From NCBI RefSeq assembly GCF_039537405.1, contig NZ_BAABAL010000013.1, positions 1 to 64,000 of the forward strand: DNA of 64,000 bases, written 5' to 3'. The position numbers were made by a program, and so were the translations under genes. Origin of the DNA: Allokutzneria multivorans (GTDB lineage Bacteria > Actinomycetota > Actinomycetes > Mycobacteriales > Pseudonocardiaceae). Positions within the stretch are counted from its first letter, which is position 1. Each line of letters starts with the position of its first letter. Shown here in pieces: positions 56,378-64,000 of the stretch. The notes under the pieces are model-generated. The model worked only from the letters and a program-made list of their open reading frames with translations, did not search any database and had not been told where the DNA came from.

Positions 56378-59326
56378 TCAGGGTGGGGGCTGGAGCGCCA
56401 GGACGGAGGGGACCGCCTCGGGGGCGTGCAGCCGGAGCAGGCCGTACCCGATCCCGGCGAGCCCGGTGAACATCCCGGCGGCGGTGAGCCCGGGGTGCAG
56501 GCCGCACCGCCAACCGTGCTCGGCGGCGCCTTCGACGACGCTGCGGGCCTGGCGGTGCACCGGGTCCAGCAGCATCGCCTCGCGCCCCGCCGCGAGCAGC
56601 AGGAAGTCCAGGTTTCCCAGGTCTCCGTGGCACAGCGAGTGATCAGCGCCGAACCCCGAGTTCAGCGTGACGTCGGTGGCGAAGGCCAGCTCGGAGCGCC
56701 ACAGCGGCTCCTCGGTGAGGCCCAGCGCGATGTGCCGCGCGATGCCGATCCCGGGGGCGCCGTGGCACCACGCGACGGGTTGCCCCTGGACATCGTCCTG
56801 CCCCTGGACATCACCGCTCGACATGATCCCCTCGACGTGGCCGCGCACGTCACGCCAGTCGCCGAGCGCCGGGTCGAACAGGTGGGCCTCGTAGGTGAAG
56901 GCGGCGCGCATCGCGCTCTCGTACCGCGCGTCACCGAGCAGCTCGGTCGCGACGGCGAGGGCGGCCCCGATCCCTGAGGCTCCGTGCGCGAAGCCGCCGA
57001 GCGGAACCGCCGCCACACCGAGCTCTTCCAGCGCGCCCGGCGTCCACCCGGCACCGGCCTCGCACGGCGTGCGCGTCGCGACCAGGCGGTCCGCGGCGGC
57101 GGCGATGGCGTCGAGGACCACGTCAGCGGGCCAGACCCGGTGCAGCGCGGCGAGGCCGAGGATCGCGCCCGCGGCTCCGCCCATCACCTCGAACTGCTCG
57201 TCGGCCGAGACCTCGAACAGCACGCGCTCGGCGAGCAGCGCCGCGTGGTCCAGCACTTCCAGTTGTGGCACAAGGGAATGCAGGTGGGCGAAGGCGTAGA
57301 TCACCCCGCCCGCCCCGTGCAGGCCCACCCGCGCGGTGGCACCGTCCCCGGCGCGGGCGAGCTGGCGGATCGCGGCGCGGGTCGCTTCGGCGGCCAGCAC
57401 GGCCGACTCCGCGCAGTCGCGCACCTTCGCGTGGTAGCCCAGGAACGTCGCGATGCCCAGCAGGCCGTCGTAGAGCCCGCTGCCGAGCTGGCCCACCGTG
57501 TAGTTGCCGCTGCGCCCGGTGGAGCAGCCGAGCCACACCGCCTCGCCCTCGGCCCGAACGGCAAGGGAGGCAAGGCGTTCGGCGATCCCGTCCGCCGCGC
57601 GGGTCAGCCCGGCCGGTGCGACCGGGCGCCGCGCCGGGACGCTGGGGTGCCGTTCGCGCACGAGGGTCAGCTCCGAGCGGATCGTCTCCGAGGTGACCGC
57701 CGTGCGGATCAGCCAGGTTTGCAGCGCGAGGTCGTCCGGCCCGAGGCGGTCGAGCACCTCGTGCACGACCTCGAAGCCGGGTCGCAGGCTCACCCCGGGA
57801 ACCGCTTGCCCGTCGTCGGCGTACACCAAGCCATCTCGTACGCCCACGGTGAACAGCGGGATGTCGTTGCGCCACAACGCTTGCCGCTCGGCGTTGAGGA
57901 ACGCGGCCACTCCGGGGCGACGGTGCAGCTCGTCGCGGAGGCGGTCGAAGTGCCGGTCCCGCGCCGCGGGCTCGCGCAGGAACATCGGGTGGAAGGAGGT
58001 GGACAACAGCAGGGCGTAGTGCGTCGTGTCCCGCACGATGAAGCGCACGCGGTCGTTGGCGAAGGCGGCGATCGGACCGGCCGCCAGCTCGGCGCGATGG
58101 CGCACGAACAGCTGGTAGGCCTCGGTGAACCCGGCCACGATGTCCTGGAGGTGATCGAGGGGCCGCGGCCCGGTCCTCGGCGTCCCAACGGGAACCGCCC
58201 TGCGTGGGACGACCGCGATGCGCATCTCGTCGGTGCCCGCGCCGACGACCTCCGGCGTGGGGGCACCGGAACCGGGCCGCGGTGTGCGGGCGGAGGAACC
58301 GATACCGGCGATCTCCGCGTCGTCCTGTGCGCGCGCTCCGGTCGGCAGCAGCCCGCTGAAGAGCACCGAGCCCTCGCACATCGCCGCCGCCTCGCTCTCC
58401 GCAGCCGAGGCGCCGTCCGGGGCCAGCGACAACACGCGCGGCTGGAAGAGCGTCTCGATGTCGACCAGGAACGGCCGCTCGCCGGAGACGATCACGTTCT
58501 CCACGTGGCAGTCCCCCGCGCGCACCAGGTAGAGCAGCGCCAGCAGGGCGCCGTGCCTGCGGAAGAGGCGTCGCGCGGGCTCGCCCGGCTCGCACTCGGC
58601 GGCTTCGACGAACTCCGCCCAGCCGTGGTCGCCGCGATCGAGCAGGCGCATCGCGGGCAGGTCGAGCCCACGCTCGTTCACCCAGCCCAGCAGCTCTTGG
58701 AAATGGCTGTCCGGCGCGAGCGATCTGGGTTTGTAGACGCACTTCAGCCCGCCGTCGAACTCCACGACGCACACCGTGCGGGCACCCCGGTGCGGATCGC
58801 CGAGTCCCATGTGGACGGTGACGACCTCGCCGGGATCCGCTCCCCCGGCGAAGCGCTCGACCAGCGCGGGGCGGTCCTGGGCGAAGTGCTCGCAGAACTC
58901 CAGGGCGTGCGCGAGCCAGAAGCGCGTGACCACGACGAGCTGGCGGGCCAGCACGGGATGGCGCTCCAGCACCGCGCGCCGGTGCTCCGGTTCGCGCAAC
59001 CGTTGCAGGAAGGACTCGAACCGCTCGGTCGCGTCGTCCCCGGTGAGCAGGCCGTCCCGCCGAGCCCGCGACAGCTCCACCAGGCAGGTGCGCTGGGCCA
59101 TGCCGCTGAGGCGGCGAACCAGCGCGGGCACCAGCAGCGGCGCCCACCGCTCTCCCACCTTCTCGTGCGCCCAGCCGATGAGGGGCTCGGACAGGGCGGC
59201 GAACGCAACGCTCGCCGCCCCGTCCGCCACCTGACGTCCGAGAGCGCGGTAGCGCCCGTCGGAGTCGATCGCCGAGATCTGCTCGACCCACGAACGCGCG
59301 TCCCCGCGCTCCCGGACGTCAGTCAT
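56378..59326 (-). CDS. lanM: Class II lanthipeptide synthetase LanM
   Basis: The 982-residue protein fits LanM length and layout. Residues about 130-560 form the DUF4135 dehydratase: GGLKCVYKPRSLA, AGDCHVENVIV and PFLVDIETLF, which carry ATP-binding and elimination residues. Residues about 630-982 form the LanC-like cyclase with zinc ligands in AWCHGAPGIG (Cys864) and SLCHGDLGN (Cys909-His910), after FAHGASGIGAAL. The enzyme would phosphorylate and dehydrate Ser/Thr of the precursor and add Cys to form lanthionine rings. The start is ATG 59326, 6 nt after the precursor's stop. No LanT transporter or protease gene is adjacent. Confidence 0.95.
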   Translation of the reverse strand: MTDVRERGDARSWVEQISAIDSDGRYRALGRQVADGAASVAFAALSEPLIGWAHEKVGERWAPLLVPALVRRLSGMAQRTCLVELSRARRDGLLTGDDATERFESFLQRLREPEHRRAVLERHPVLARQLVVVTRFWLAHALEFCEHFAQDRPALVERFAGGADPGEVVTVHMGLGDPHRGARTVCVVEFDGGLKCVYKPRSLAPDSHFQELLGWVNERGLDLPAMRLLDRGDHGWAEFVEAAECEPGEPARRLFRRHGALLALLYLVRAGDCHVENVIVSGERPFLVDIETLFQPRVLSLAPDGASAAESEAAAMCEGSVLFSGLLPTGARAQDDAEIAGIGSSARTPRPGSGAPTPEVVGAGTDEMRIAVVPRRAVPVGTPRTGPRPLDHLQDIVAGFTEAYQLFVRHRAELAAGPIAAFANDRVRFIVRDTTHYALLLSTSFHPMFLREPAARDRHFDRLRDELHRRPGVAAFLNAERQALWRNDIPLFTVGVRDGLVYADDGQAVPGVSLRPGFEVVHEVLDRLGPDDLALQTWLIRTAVTSETIRSELTLVRERHPSVPARRPVAPAGLTRAADGIAERLASLAVRAEGEAVWLGCSTGRSGNYTVGQLGSGLYDGLLGIATFLGYHAKVRDCAESAVLAAEATRAAIRQLARAGDGATARVGLHGAGGVIYAFAHLHSLVPQLEVLDHAALLAERVLFEVSADEQFEVMGGAAGAILGLAALHRVWPADVVLDAIAAAADRLVATRTPCEAGAGWTPGALEELGVAAVPLGGFAHGASGIGAALAVATELLGDARYESAMRAAFTYEAHLFDPALGDWRDVRGHVEGIMSSGDVQGQDDVQGQPVAWCHGAPGIGIARHIALGLTEEPLWRSELAFATDVTLNSGFGADHSLCHGDLGNLDFLLLAAGREAMLLDPVHRQARSVVEGAAEHGWRCGLHPGLTAAGMFTGLAGIGYGLLRLHAPEAVPSVLALQPPP

Positions 59327-59332
59327 CGTCGA

Positions 59333-59497
59333 TCAGAACGCCGCGAGATCACAGCACTGCGGGAAGTACGACCGCAGAAAGGTCGCCAGCGTGAGCTGGG
59401 CCGAGGGCGAGACCTCACCCTCGGCCCAGGTCAGCACCGACAGTTCCGCCTCGACATCCCCCGCGACGGAGTGGGGGTCGTAGATCTTGACAGACAT
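59333..59497 (-). CDS. lanA: Lanthipeptide precursor, class II, with C-terminal Cys-Cys
   Basis: The 54-residue peptide begins MSVKIYDPHSVAGDVEAELS and ends TLATFLRSYFPQCCDLAAF. The start ATG is 8-10 nt after AAAGG. The leader has Asp and Glu (DVEAELSVLTWAEGE). The C-terminal part has Ser30, Ser32, Thr36, Thr39 and Ser43 as dehydration sites and only two cysteines, Cys48-Cys49, adjacent. There is no double-Gly cleavage site. Its position directly before lanM and shared strand make this the substrate. Spacing Thr-x2-Thr-x3-Ser-x4-Cys-Cys does not match lantibiotics known to me. The leader/core border is inferred, not seen. Confidence 0.85.
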   Translation of the reverse strand: MSVKIYDPHSVAGDVEAELSVLTWAEGEVSPSAQLTLATFLRSYFPQCCDLAAF

Positions 59498-59631
59498 TCG
59501 CGTCCGCCTTTCAGGTTCGCGCTGGATCGAGCCAGAGCAACCTGGCAGCCGCCGGGATCAGCGACCAGACCTTTAGGGCAGGACCAAAACTTGAAGAACA
59601 TCAACGAAATCCGGACCGTCCATTGTGGACA

Positions 59632-60822
59632 CTAACGTGCGTGCGCCAGCATGCGCTCGTCGTCGGCCACCGGCGCGCTCGTGTCCTCGCCCGCCTCGGT
59701 CGCCTGCACCAAGCGGCCCTTCCACGACCGCTGACCGCGCGCGTCCAGCCAGAACGAGCAGCACAGCAGGTACAGGAAAGCCAGCACCATCAACGGGTGC
59801 AGGAACGCGTCCGGCCACACGCGGTCGCCGGAGGTGCGCGCGGTGACGACGCGGCTGAACACCGCGAGCAGGTACCCGCAGAGCCCGATCGCGGAGCCGG
59901 AGAGCGCGGCCAGCGGCGGCAGCAGGTACACCACGCCCAGCAGCAGCCCGATGACCGCCATCACCAGCCGCGACTCCATCACGCCGACGCACAGGTGCTT
60001 GCTGTAGCCCTTCTTGATCTCCTGCCAGGACGTGTACAGCCTGCCCCGCGCCACCTCCGAGGCCTCGGCCAGCACGAGCCGCCCACCGGAGCGCGCGAAA
60101 GCCATGCCCAGCGCGGCGTCCTCGCTGACCGCTTTGCTGACACCCGCGTAGCCGCCGCAGCGGCGGTAGGCCTCGCGGTCGAAGACGTGCAGCCAGCCCT
60201 CCAGCGCGCCGATCTTGGGACCGCGGTCGCTCTGGATCAGGCGCAGCGGCAGGAAAGCCGTCCACAGCCACGCGACGGCGGGCTGGACCAAGCGCTCCGC
60301 ACAGGTCACCGCGACCTGCTTGATGTGCGCCGACACCAGGCCGCCCTCGTTCTCGCGCAACGCGGTCACCAGTCCGGCCACCGCCGTCGGCCCCAGCTCC
60401 ACGTCGGCGTCGACGAAGACGAAGACCTGCGACTCGGGGTCGGCGTTCTCGGCCAGCAGGTGGCACCCGCGCGTCTTGCCCTGCCAGCCCGGCGGCAGCT
60501 CCCCGCCAGAGAGCACGCGCACCCGGGGGTCGCCCGCCGCGACGGAGAGCACCACGTCGGCGGTGCCGTCGGTGGACTCGTCGTCGAAGACCAGGACCTC
60601 CATCCTCGGCACGTTCCGCTGGTCAAGCAGGGACCGGATCAGCGGCGAGATCCGCAACGCCTCGTTGCGGGCGGGGATCAGCACGGACACCATCTCGGTG
60701 ATCACCGGCGGGTTCGCGCGCAACTTGCGGCGGCCCCAGATGCTGTTGAACAGGGCGTTGAGCGCGAACACCGCGCAGAGCACGGTCGCGGCCAGCGTCA
60801 GGTCGTCCAGGATCGCAGTCAT
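59632..60822 (-). CDS. Family 2 glycosyltransferase, membrane-bound (CrtQ/HpnB-like)
   Basis: The 396-residue protein has an N-terminal membrane helix, a GT2 domain (MVSVLIPARNEALRISPLIR, VLVFDDESTDGTADVV, QVFVFVDADVELGPTAVAGL with DxD, VSEDAALG as ED) and C-terminal membrane helices (VMAVIGLLLGVVYLLPPLAA, MVLAFLYLLCCSFWL). It is like carotenoid or hopanoid glycosyltransferases. Its ATG overlaps the PAP2 gene's TGA (ATGA), so the pair is one unit. It is 134 nt upstream of lanA on the same strand. A link to the lanthipeptide is possible but unproven. Confidence 0.85.
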   Translation of the reverse strand: MTAILDDLTLAATVLCAVFALNALFNSIWGRRKLRANPPVITEMVSVLIPARNEALRISPLIRSLLDQRNVPRMEVLVFDDESTDGTADVVLSVAAGDPRVRVLSGGELPPGWQGKTRGCHLLAENADPESQVFVFVDADVELGPTAVAGLVTALRENEGGLVSAHIKQVAVTCAERLVQPAVAWLWTAFLPLRLIQSDRGPKIGALEGWLHVFDREAYRRCGGYAGVSKAVSEDAALGMAFARSGGRLVLAEASEVARGRLYTSWQEIKKGYSKHLCVGVMESRLVMAVIGLLLGVVYLLPPLAALSGSAIGLCGYLLAVFSRVVTARTSGDRVWPDAFLHPLMVLAFLYLLCCSFWLDARGQRSWKGRLVQATEAGEDTSAPVADDERMLAHAR

Positions 60823-61775
60823 GTCACTGCCTCTCGCATCTCACTGCCTTTCGGCGACGAGCGGTCGGGTGCTTCGGCGGCGCGGTCGGCCCGTGCTTCC
60901 CAGCGGGCGCAGAGCGCGGACACCGCGAAGGCGACGGCGAGCCCGGCGAAGGCGTCGCTGACGTAGTGGAAGCGGTTGTAGGCGATGGACACCGTGAGCA
61001 GGCAGACGAAGGGCAGCAGGACCAGGAAGGTCCTGCGGTGGCCGAAGTGCCGCACCGCCAGCAGCGAGGCCCACGCGATGCCCACGTGCCCGGACGGGAA
61101 GGCCGAGCCCAGAGGGTCGCCGACCATCATCGTCTGGATCATGTCGGTGAACAGGTAGCCGTCGAGCCCGCCGCCGGCGAACCGCGGCACCGTGTGCATC
61201 GGCCCGAGCACCGGGAACAGCACGAACCCGACGTAGGTCGCGGTCGCCGCGAGCATGATTCGAAAAATGAAGCGCTCCGCCTTCTCGCGCTCGCCCCGGA
61301 ACAGCAACACCACTGCCGGAAGCACCATCAGCGGGTACAGCAGCGAGTAGCCGAACATCATCACTTCGGTCAGGACCGGATTCGCGATGCTGTCGAAGAA
61401 GAGGTTGGGGTGACCACCGAACACGGCGGCCTCGAAGGCGTTGACCTCAGTATCGAGAAAACGCCCGTGGAGAACGAGGACATACCGTTCGATCACCCGG
61501 TACAAGAAGATCGTGAGCGAGAGCGGGTAGAGCAGCCACAGGTACTGGGCGAGCGCGCTGCGCGGGAACCGCCGCACCAGCAGCGACGCGACAGCCCACA
61601 CCGCCAGCCCACCCGCCAGGGCCACGACCAGCTCGAACGGCTTCGTCACCCGCTGCCAGCCGAGCACTGCCACGCAGGCGACGAACGCCATGTAGCCGAA
61701 CACGAGCCGATCGACCGGCCGCAGCCTGCCGTCCGCGCCACCCTGCGCGACGGCACGGTAACCACCAGGATTCAT
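60819..61775 (-). CDS. PAP2-superfamily membrane phosphatase
   Basis: The 318-residue membrane protein has about six helices. The C-terminal half has AFPSGHVGIAWASLLAVRHF (PSGH) and YNRFHYVSDAFAGL (R/H-x5-H-x3-D), the second and third PAP2 motifs. The first (K-x6-RP) is represented only weakly by GPMHTVPRF. PAP2 enzymes dephosphorylate lipid or isoprenoid (di)phosphates; this type resembles inositol phosphorylceramide-type transferases. The ATG at 61775 follows GGGGAAG. It is co-transcribed with the GT2 gene. The 261-nt gap 61776..62036 upstream is AT-richer and probably holds its promoter; I see no gene in it. Confidence 0.82.
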   Translation of the reverse strand: MNPGGYRAVAQGGADGRLRPVDRLVFGYMAFVACVAVLGWQRVTKPFELVVALAGGLAVWAVASLLVRRFPRSALAQYLWLLYPLSLTIFLYRVIERYVLVLHGRFLDTEVNAFEAAVFGGHPNLFFDSIANPVLTEVMMFGYSLLYPLMVLPAVVLLFRGEREKAERFIFRIMLAATATYVGFVLFPVLGPMHTVPRFAGGGLDGYLFTDMIQTMMVGDPLGSAFPSGHVGIAWASLLAVRHFGHRRTFLVLLPFVCLLTVSIAYNRFHYVSDAFAGLAVAFAVSALCARWEARADRAAEAPDRSSPKGSEMREAVT

Positions 61776-62036
61776 GGCCACTTCCCCAACTCCACCAGAA
61801 CTCCCCGACCGCAATACTCCGCGTCAATACGCAGAATCGTTGAATGCGACGGAGCCTAGAACAGCACAACAGAAGCCGACAAGTTGCCGCGAACGGCAAA
61901 GAATTCGAATCAGGCCGAATTTGAGCAAGCAACCCCTGAGGGGAATGAGTACGAATACTCACCGACCTCAGGGACATCCCTGACACCGACCTGGCCGAAT
62001 CCCGCTCCCAGCGCTGGAACACCGGCGACGGCCGCG

Positions 62037-62189
62037 TTACCCCCTAGGGGACCCTGGTCTTTCCTTCTCGCTGCCGGTGAGGATGCGCAGGGCTTCCAGG
62101 GCGGCGGCGCGGCGTGCCGGAGAACGCGTGAAGACCACCGCCAGGGTGAGCACCGTGATCGGCACCAGCAGCAGCGCGGTGACGATCAT
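62037..62189 (-). CDS. 50-residue membrane peptide coupled to XRE regulator
   Basis: The ATG overlaps the regulator's TGA (ATGA, 62186..62189). The peptide starts MIVTALLLVPITVLTLAVVF, one membrane helix, followed by a basic TRSPARRAAALEALRILTG and a charged tail. Direct coupling to the upstream regulator and a length too short for routine gene finders suggest a real, overlooked gene. Its role is unknown. It might link a membrane event with the regulator. Confidence 0.6.
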   Translation of the reverse strand: MIVTALLLVPITVLTLAVVFTRSPARRAAALEALRILTGSEKERPGSPRG

Positions 62190-63280
62190 GACCAGTGCTC
62201 CTGCACGTACCGGAATTGCCTGGGAAGGTGCAGACGGAGGTACCTGTGCGGCACGCCCAACCCGTGCGCGATCCGAATGAGCAGATCGTCCGACATGACC
62301 CGGCGTCCCTTGAGAATCTCACTGACCTCCGACTGCGAGCATCCCGTGAGGCGCGCCATCGTGCGATGGGGAACCCCTTGGCGCCGCAGGATCCGGAACA
62401 CCAGGGAGATGTTGCAGGCAGTGAGGGCATTGCGCATCTCTGACTGCTCCCACAGCTCTGCGGGCAGTTCGTGCGGCGGCACTTCGTGCGCGATCTCCAC
62501 CCACGCCCAACCGGGGTCCTCCCAGCCCTGCGCGAGGTGCAGCGCGTGCGTGTCGCCGCTGACCTCGGCGCGGACCACCACCAGGCCGGGGATCGCCGCG
62601 ACGGAGCGCTGGAGGACCTCGGCGATGTCCGCCGCGCTCGCGCCGCCCTTCCACCGCAACCGGAACAGGTCGTCGGCCAGCGCACTGTCCACAATGGAGG
62701 ATTCGCGCCACAGCAGCGCCCGCCGCAGCAGACCGCTCAGCACGTGGTCGAAGTCCGGAACCGGCGTGCTCGCCAGCCCGATCTCGGCTTCGTGCAGGGT
62801 AGTGGCGGCGCGCCAGGCGAGACGGCTCGGATCGGCGCTCCGCGAGACCAGTGCCGCCGCCATGCCGGTCCACCGCTCGCGCGTCACTCCGCCCAGCGTC
62901 ACCTCAGCGCGCGGTCGGCCGTCGGGGCCGAGCCAGTGCAGGTCGAGCCGATCCCGCCCTGGGCGCGGACGCAGCCCGGGCAAGCCGTTCACCGTGTTCC
63001 GAGGAGTCGTCCTCGGGAGCAGATCGGCGAGCAGGCCAGGGATCGCGTGTTGGGCGACCTGGAGGCGCACGCGGTCGGGAGCGACCCGGACCTGGCGCAC
63101 GACCGGCTCGCACGATCGCGCGCTCAGCCGGTGGATCGCGCTCAGCAGAGCCCCTTCGAGCGCGGCCTGATCCGGCGAGGAGGCGCACGGGATCAACGGT
63201 TGGCCGGCGTCGCGCGCCGTCCGCACGTGATGGGGCGTCTCGCCCGTGCACCGGGTGCGCAGCAGGAGACGGTCGGACAA
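62186..63280 (-). CDS. XRE-type regulator with C-terminal HTH and large N-terminal domain
   Basis: The 364-residue protein has an XRE helix-turn-helix near the C-terminus, about residues 300-355: GVPHRTMARLTGCSQSEVSE, ILKGRRVMSDDLLIRIAHGL. The helix-turn-helix follows an approximately 290-residue domain of unknown type (LRPRPGRDRLDLHWLGPDGR, WVEIAHEVPPHELPAELW). The start is TTG 63280 with GGAG 7 nt upstream; GTG 63226 is an alternative. Its TGA overlaps the membrane peptide start. It lies upstream of the PAP2/GT2/lanthipeptide genes on the same strand, so it might regulate them; this is inference. Confidence 0.75.
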   Translation of the reverse strand: MSDRLLLRTRCTGETPHHVRTARDAGQPLIPCASSPDQAALEGALLSAIHRLSARSCEPVVRQVRVAPDRVRLQVAQHAIPGLLADLLPRTTPRNTVNGLPGLRPRPGRDRLDLHWLGPDGRPRAEVTLGGVTRERWTGMAAALVSRSADPSRLAWRAATTLHEAEIGLASTPVPDFDHVLSGLLRRALLWRESSIVDSALADDLFRLRWKGGASAADIAEVLQRSVAAIPGLVVVRAEVSGDTHALHLAQGWEDPGWAWVEIAHEVPPHELPAELWEQSEMRNALTACNISLVFRILRRQGVPHRTMARLTGCSQSEVSEILKGRRVMSDDLLIRIAHGLGVPHRYLRLHLPRQFRYVQEHWS

Positions 63281-63418
63281 CGAGGGCTCCGTCCACGGGC
63301 GCGTCCCGGCCCACGCCCAGGGTCCTCGACGTCATCGAGCTGGGCACGTGTGATTGAAACGGTGCGCCCCCCATGGGGCACTTGAGAGCACGGATTCCGC
63401 CGGGATCGTGGAACAGCT

Positions 63419-63443
63419 CCTGGGCGGCCGTTGTCCGCCCAGG
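63419..63443. promoter_or_regulatory. Inverted repeat CCTGGGCGG-N7-CCGCCCAGG
   Basis: Perfect 9-bp arms lie between the regulator's start (63280) and the large repeat (63468). It could be a terminator of the gene that enters from the right or an operator of the regulator. The rest of the 63281..63467 gap shows no gene. Confidence 0.5.
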
Positions 63444-63467
63444 ATCACCCTACCCCAGCCGTCGGCC

Positions 63468-63790
63468 AGGGCCTGTCCTGCAAGTGGTTGCGCGGTGAAT
63501 CCCGGCCACGGTGCCACCGGGGGTTGGGGTGTCTTCAACACCAGCAAACCCCGCTGCTGATCATAGCTAACCACCCCAAACCTGCTGCCTTGCGGGGGTT
63601 TGCTGTCGTTGAAGACGGCTGGGGCGGGGGTTGGGTGGTCTTCAAGACCAGCAAACCCCGCTGCTGATCATCGTTAACCGCCGCAAACCCTGCTGCCTTG
63701 CAGGGGTTTGCTGTCGTTGAAGACGGCTGGGGCGGGGGTTGGGTGGTCTTGAAGACCGGCAAACCCGATGACGTGCAGGACAGGGCCTAG
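63468..63790. repeat. 323-bp interspersed repeat, copy 4, with tandem internal duplication
   Basis: The left end is AGGGCCTGTCCTGCAAG and the right end GTGCAGGACAGGGCCTAG. The central module GTCTTCAANACCAGCAAACC through GTTGAAGACGGCTGGGGCGG is present at 63531 and again at 63638 (107-bp period), with a third partial unit at 63746. The CTA at 63787..63789 is the TAG stop of the partial gene to the right. Short open frames through this region are artefacts of the repeat. Confidence 0.85.
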
Positions 63791-64000
63791 CCCAGCGCGT
63801 TGCGGGAGTCCCACAACTCGTTCATGTCGCGACCGGCTCGGTCGACGGCATCGGCCCAGGGACGCGCGGGCACGCGGACGACCTCGCAGTGCACGTGGTT
63901 CCTGCGGTGCTCGGCTCCCCTGCGCAGCAGTTCTTCCTGCACCAGCATCGAGGTCCGCGTCCGGAGGTCCTGCGAGCCGAGGTTGACGTGGACCTGTTCC
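63787..64000 (-). CDS. Partial gene, C-terminal 70 residues, function unknown
   Basis: Reading from the window edge on the minus strand gives an open 70-residue end: EQVHVNLGSQDLRTRTSMLV near its start and DMNELWDSRNALG at the end, then TAG. The frame is clean, has strong GC3 bias and has no competing frame, so I take it as coding. It has no start in the window. The Arg and His-rich middle (LLRRGAEHRRNHVHCEVVRV) gives no recognised family. Its stop codon belongs to the repeat end. Confidence 0.6.
   Translation of the reverse strand, partial: EQVHVNLGSQDLRTRTSMLVQEELLRRGAEHRRNHVHCEVVRVPARPWADAVDRAGRDMNELWDSRNALG

Noticed and set aside
56984..59635. 883-codon plus-strand frame opposite lanM
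   Set aside because: This is a GC3 shadow of the LanM coding strand. LanM has all the family motifs.
61884..63170. Plus-strand 428-codon frame across the XRE regulator
   Set aside because: It is Ser/Arg-rich, has no motifs, and is antisense to a clear HTH protein.
63431..63762. Short frames encoding NDDQQRGLLVLKTTQPPPQP-like peptides
   Set aside because: They recur only because the interspersed repeat recurs, in several frames and both strands, with no ribosome sites.
1..64000. tRNA, rRNA or known riboswitch
   Set aside because: No cloverleaf with a CCA-type end or T-loop GGTTCRANNC in context and no rRNA-like stretch was seen. A covariance-model scan would be needed to exclude them.

Overview
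The window reads as chromosome of a high-GC actinomycete, most likely a member of the Pseudonocardiales (a Saccharothrix, Lentzea or Allokutzneria type of organism). Reasons are the very high G+C with third-position bias, many GTG starts, GTGA/ATGA start-stop overlaps, a 13E12-type DUF222/HNH endonuclease, a DUF6355-like secreted protein and actinomycete-type natural-product genes. The genus is an inference. I saw no rRNA, tRNA, CRISPR array or intact transposase. Gene density is about one per kb on both strands, with many tail-to-tail overlaps.

Layout. 1-3.9 kb: end of an HNH endonuclease gene, a secreted alpha/beta hydrolase, a glycosyltransferase and a ROK repressor. 3.96-10.4 kb: a tightly coupled six-gene operon (Gfo/Idh dehydrogenase, ABC solute-binding lipoprotein, two permeases, Tat-exported PhoD-like phosphatase, FnIII plus carbohydrate-binding-like protein) with a 19-bp palindrome in its promoter, shared with the ROK gene. 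A 37-residue acidic peptide gene follows. 10.6-24.3 kb: regulator/enzyme pairs (MmyB-like/SDR, MarR/HD, TetR/DUF4865), a tandem P-loop protein, a degenerate tyrosine-recombinase-like protein and a complete DUF222/HNH gene.

24.4-28.4 kb: a three-gene coupled operon whose first gene is a natural fusion of a class I terpene cyclase with a cytochrome P450, followed by a methyltransferase and a WS/DGAT-like acyltransferase. Together these could make, oxidise, methylate and acylate a terpene. 28.5-44.8 kb: mixed accessory genes, including an EF-hand protein, an endo/exonuclease-phosphatase lipoprotein, an orphan ATP synthase subunit c whose ribosome site lies in a hairpin, a terpene-oxidase-like P450, a ZIP transporter and DUF6355. 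44.9-50.8 kb: a two-component system with a membrane protein and a DJ-1/PfpI protein, then a hydrolase and a TTC38-like repeat protein.

51-56.4 kb: FAD oxidoreductase and LuxR/NB-ARC regulator diverging from a region with two nested palindromes. 56.4-61.8 kb: a class II lanthipeptide locus. It has a LanM synthetase and, 6 nt upstream, a 54-residue precursor gene (59333..59497) with a Cys-Cys C-terminus. A GT2 glycosyltransferase and a PAP2 phosphatase lie upstream on the same strand. 62-64 kb: an XRE regulator coupled to a 50-residue membrane peptide, then a large repeat and a partial gene.

Four copies or fragments of one interspersed repeat (18.5, 44.4, 50.8 and 63.5 kb) have ends of the type TAGGCCCTGTCC, and in every case the terminal TAG is the stop codon of the abutting gene. 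This looks like a miniature transposable element with a TA-containing target.
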